A stretch of DNA of 5,876 nucleotides from Bacteroidota bacterium (GTDB lineage: Bacteria > Bacteroidota > Bacteroidia > Cytophagales > Hymenobacteraceae), in NCBI GenBank assembly GCA_023424725.1, contig JAFADQ010000295.1:1-5876 (forward strand). Reading direction: 5' to 3'. The notes under the pieces are model-generated. The model searched no databases. It was not told the origin of the DNA and was given only the letters and a program-made list of their open reading frames with translations. Positions 4,660 through 5,876 of this stretch are shown piece by piece. Within the stretch, counting starts at the first letter, position 1; the number at the start of each line of letters is the position of its first letter. The translations under genes and the position numbers were made by a program.

Positions 4660-5658
4660 ATGAAGAAATTATCTTTACTCGCAAGTTGCCTTTTGGTATC
4701 TGGCTTGTCTTTTGGGCAAACCGATTTGTTCTTCTCTGAAGTGATAGAAGGTGCCGGCGCTAATAACAACGACAAAGCTGTCGAAATTTATAACCCCACC
4801 AATCAGGCTATCGATGTAAGTCAGTATTCTATCCGCCGCTACAACAATGGTGGTTCAACTCCTTTTCAGGACGAAATACTGATGTCGACAACCGGTGGCA
4901 GCAACATGCTTCAGCCTGGCGATGTATGGGTGATCATTCATCCGGACCCGAATATTAACCCGCAAATTGCTGCCGTTGCCGATCAGGTTTCTGCTGCTTA
5001 CGATGCTGGCACTGCACCAAGCGTAATTTTACAAGGCGGTGCAATTAATGCCAACGGTAACGATGCATATGAGTTGGTAAAATGGGTTGGCGGTGCTCCT
5101 GGTTCTGCGGGTGCAGTAGCGCAAACGGTAGATATTTTCGGCAAAATTGGCGAAGATCCAGGTTTTGGCGGCTGGAATGGTTTTCAGGTTGGGCCTCCAA
5201 CTACCATCAGCTCTGCTAACCACTCTATTATGCGTAAGCCCGAAGTAGGGCAGGGCGTAACACAAAACCCTTCTGTTTTCGATATTACAGAAGAGTGGGT
5301 AGCTTACTCAGTTTCTAACTACGGCGATGTATCTCTGCCCGAGCAAAACTATTCGCGCCTTGGCGAGCATGCCGATTATGTAGGTCCTATGTCTGCTTCT
5401 GAATCTTTATTCGCGGCTACTGTAAAAATGTATCCTAACCCGGCCAACGGAGCAGTTAAAATAGAGTTTGTAGAAAATTTTGCTGGAAGCCTTGCCGTAT
5501 ACAATACACTTGGCCAGCGCGTAAATTTCGTGCAGAAAAACAACAACGGCCGCATGGCAGAGTTTGATGTGCGCAATCTTTCTTCTGGCTTGTACATTGT
5601 TCAGTTTACAAATAACAACGGCGCTATTGCAGGTTATAAAAACCTGATCGTTCAGTAA
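4660..5658 (+). CDS. Secreted lamin-tail-domain protein with T9SS type A sorting domain
   Basis: A 332-residue exported protein. Residues 1-19 are a Sec signal peptide (MKKLSLL, hydrophobic core, cleavage probably SFG|QTD). Residues about 21-240 resemble a lamin-tail (LTD) module: FFSEVIEG, KAVEIYNPT (39-47) and SQYSIRRYNNG at the start, then GNDAYELVK (133-141), VDIFGKIGEDPG (157-168), SIMRKPEV (189-196), EEWVAY (211-216) and RLGEH (233-237). The same module accompanies secreted nucleases in this phylum, but no nuclease catalytic domain is present here. Residues about 257-332 are the T9SS type A sorting domain: MYPNPANG, VYNTLGQRV, LSSGLYIVQF and a final LIVQ. It should pass the outer membrane by type IX secretion and be released or anchored, with the tail cleaved. 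Binding or adhesion is an inference. It has its own promoter and a strong terminator. Confidence 0.9.
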   Translation: MKKLSLLASCLLVSGLSFGQTDLFFSEVIEGAGANNNDKAVEIYNPTNQAIDVSQYSIRRYNNGGSTPFQDEILMSTTGGSNMLQPGDVWVIIHPDPNINPQIAAVADQVSAAYDAGTAPSVILQGGAINANGNDAYELVKWVGGAPGSAGAVAQTVDIFGKIGEDPGFGGWNGFQVGPPTTISSANHSIMRKPEVGQGVTQNPSVFDITEEWVAYSVSNYGDVSLPEQNYSRLGEHADYVGPMSASESLFAATVKMYPNPANGAVKIEFVENFAGSLAVYNTLGQRVNFVQKNNNGRMAEFDVRNLSSGLYIVQFTNNNGAIAGYKNLIVQ

Positions 5659-5676
5659 TTGTATTTTTGTAAGTTT

Positions 5677-5715
5677 AAAAAGAGGCTGTTCCGTTATTGG
5701 GCAGCCTCTTTTTTT
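5677..5715 (+). terminator. Rho-independent terminator of the secreted protein gene
   Basis: agaggctg (5681-5688) and cagcctct (5702-5709) form a perfect 8-bp stem around a 13-nt loop, lengthened by AAAA/TTTT pairs. It ends in seven T (5709-5715) and starts 18 bp after the stop codon. Confidence 0.9.
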
Positions 5716-5734
5716 GTGCCTGTAATTTAGCTGC

Positions 5735-5764
5735 CTGCGGGCACCAAAAAACAGGGCAGGAGCG
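5735..5764 (+). repeat. 30-nt interspersed repeat, copy 2
   Basis: Matches 1439-1468 at 26 of 30 positions with no gap. It starts 19 bp after the T-run of the preceding terminator and ends 88 bp before the next start codon. Its first part overlaps a weak 7-bp hairpin (gtgcctg 5716-5722 with cgggcac 5738-5744). Confidence 0.55.
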
Positions 5765-5801
5765 GGGAAAAGACAAAAGCGGCGGCTCCGTTTGTTGTTC
5801 G

Positions 5802-5809
5802 TAACTTTG
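5802..5809 (+). promoter_or_regulatory. Candidate -7 promoter element of the last gene
   Basis: TAACTTTG matches TAnnTTTG exactly and lies 43 nt before the ATG at 5853. No TTTG is present at the expected -33 distance, so the call is moderate. Confidence 0.4.
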
Positions 5810-5852
5810 CCTGATATTTACGGCGAATAAAAAGTCAGGAAACATTAAAAAC

Positions 5853-5876
5853 ATGAGCGAATTAACTCCTTTACAC
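5853..5876 (+). CDS. Start of a gene running off the right edge (MSELTPLH...)
   Basis: The ATG follows a purine-rich and A-rich leader (caggaaacattaaaaac) and opens eight codons reading MSELTPLH to the window end. The preceding terminator and -7 box suggest a new transcription unit. T-P-L-[HY] near the N-terminus is typical of the glycine cleavage T-protein (GcvT), but eight residues are far too few for an assignment, so the product is left unnamed. Confidence 0.5.

Noticed and set aside
4678..4689. Lipobox-like LASC at residues 7-10 of the secreted protein
   Set aside because: The preceding hydrophobic stretch is far too short for signal peptidase II, and a normal type I cleavage site follows at SFG|Q.
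1..5876. tRNA, rRNA, CRISPR array, insertion sequence or prophage
   Set aside because: No cloverleaf, regularly spaced repeats, transposase motif or phage gene was seen in either strand.

Overview
The window looks like a chromosomal segment of a Bacteroidota bacterium, most likely Cytophagales. Within that order the Pontibacter/Adhaeribacter-like family Hymenobacteraceae is a guess from style and moderate GC, not a proven placement. The evidence is a C-terminal type IX secretion sorting domain, which is found essentially only in this phylum, A/T-rich leaders without Shine-Dalgarno sequences, and several matches to the Bacteroidota -7 promoter element TAnnTTTG.

Layout. Positions 1-1334 (minus) hold the N-terminal 444 codons of a fused isobutyryl-CoA mutase (IcmF), covering its B12-binding and GTPase chaperone domains; the catalytic mutase domain lies beyond the left edge. 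A 232-bp gap with three perfect palindromes, a 30-nt interspersed repeat and a rho-independent terminator separates it from a short-chain dehydrogenase (1567-2364, minus). A divergent gap (2365-2673) holds a 15-bp-stem hairpin and a small lipoprotein-like ORF of doubtful reality. Next comes a 273-residue Gly/Asn/Ser/Tyr/Arg-rich, lysine-free, probably disordered protein (2674-3495, plus). A convergent gap follows with a REP-like hairpin with a G-rich tail and a bidirectional terminator. A lipoprotein with faint LemA-like character (3794-4414, minus) is next. Last come a secreted lamin-tail-domain protein with a T9SS type A sorting domain (4660-5658, plus), its terminator, a second copy of the 30-nt repeat, and the first eight codons of a gene leaving the right edge.

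The genes do not form one pathway. Strand changes and terminators split them into at least five transcription units: acyl-CoA metabolism (icmF), a stand-alone oxidoreductase, a low-complexity protein, an envelope lipoprotein and a secreted protein. No phage, transposase, CRISPR, rRNA or tRNA signal was seen. The best candidates for something undescribed are the lysine-free low-complexity protein and its C-terminal WFG segment, the 30-nt intergenic repeat, and the structured divergent gap at 2365-2673.
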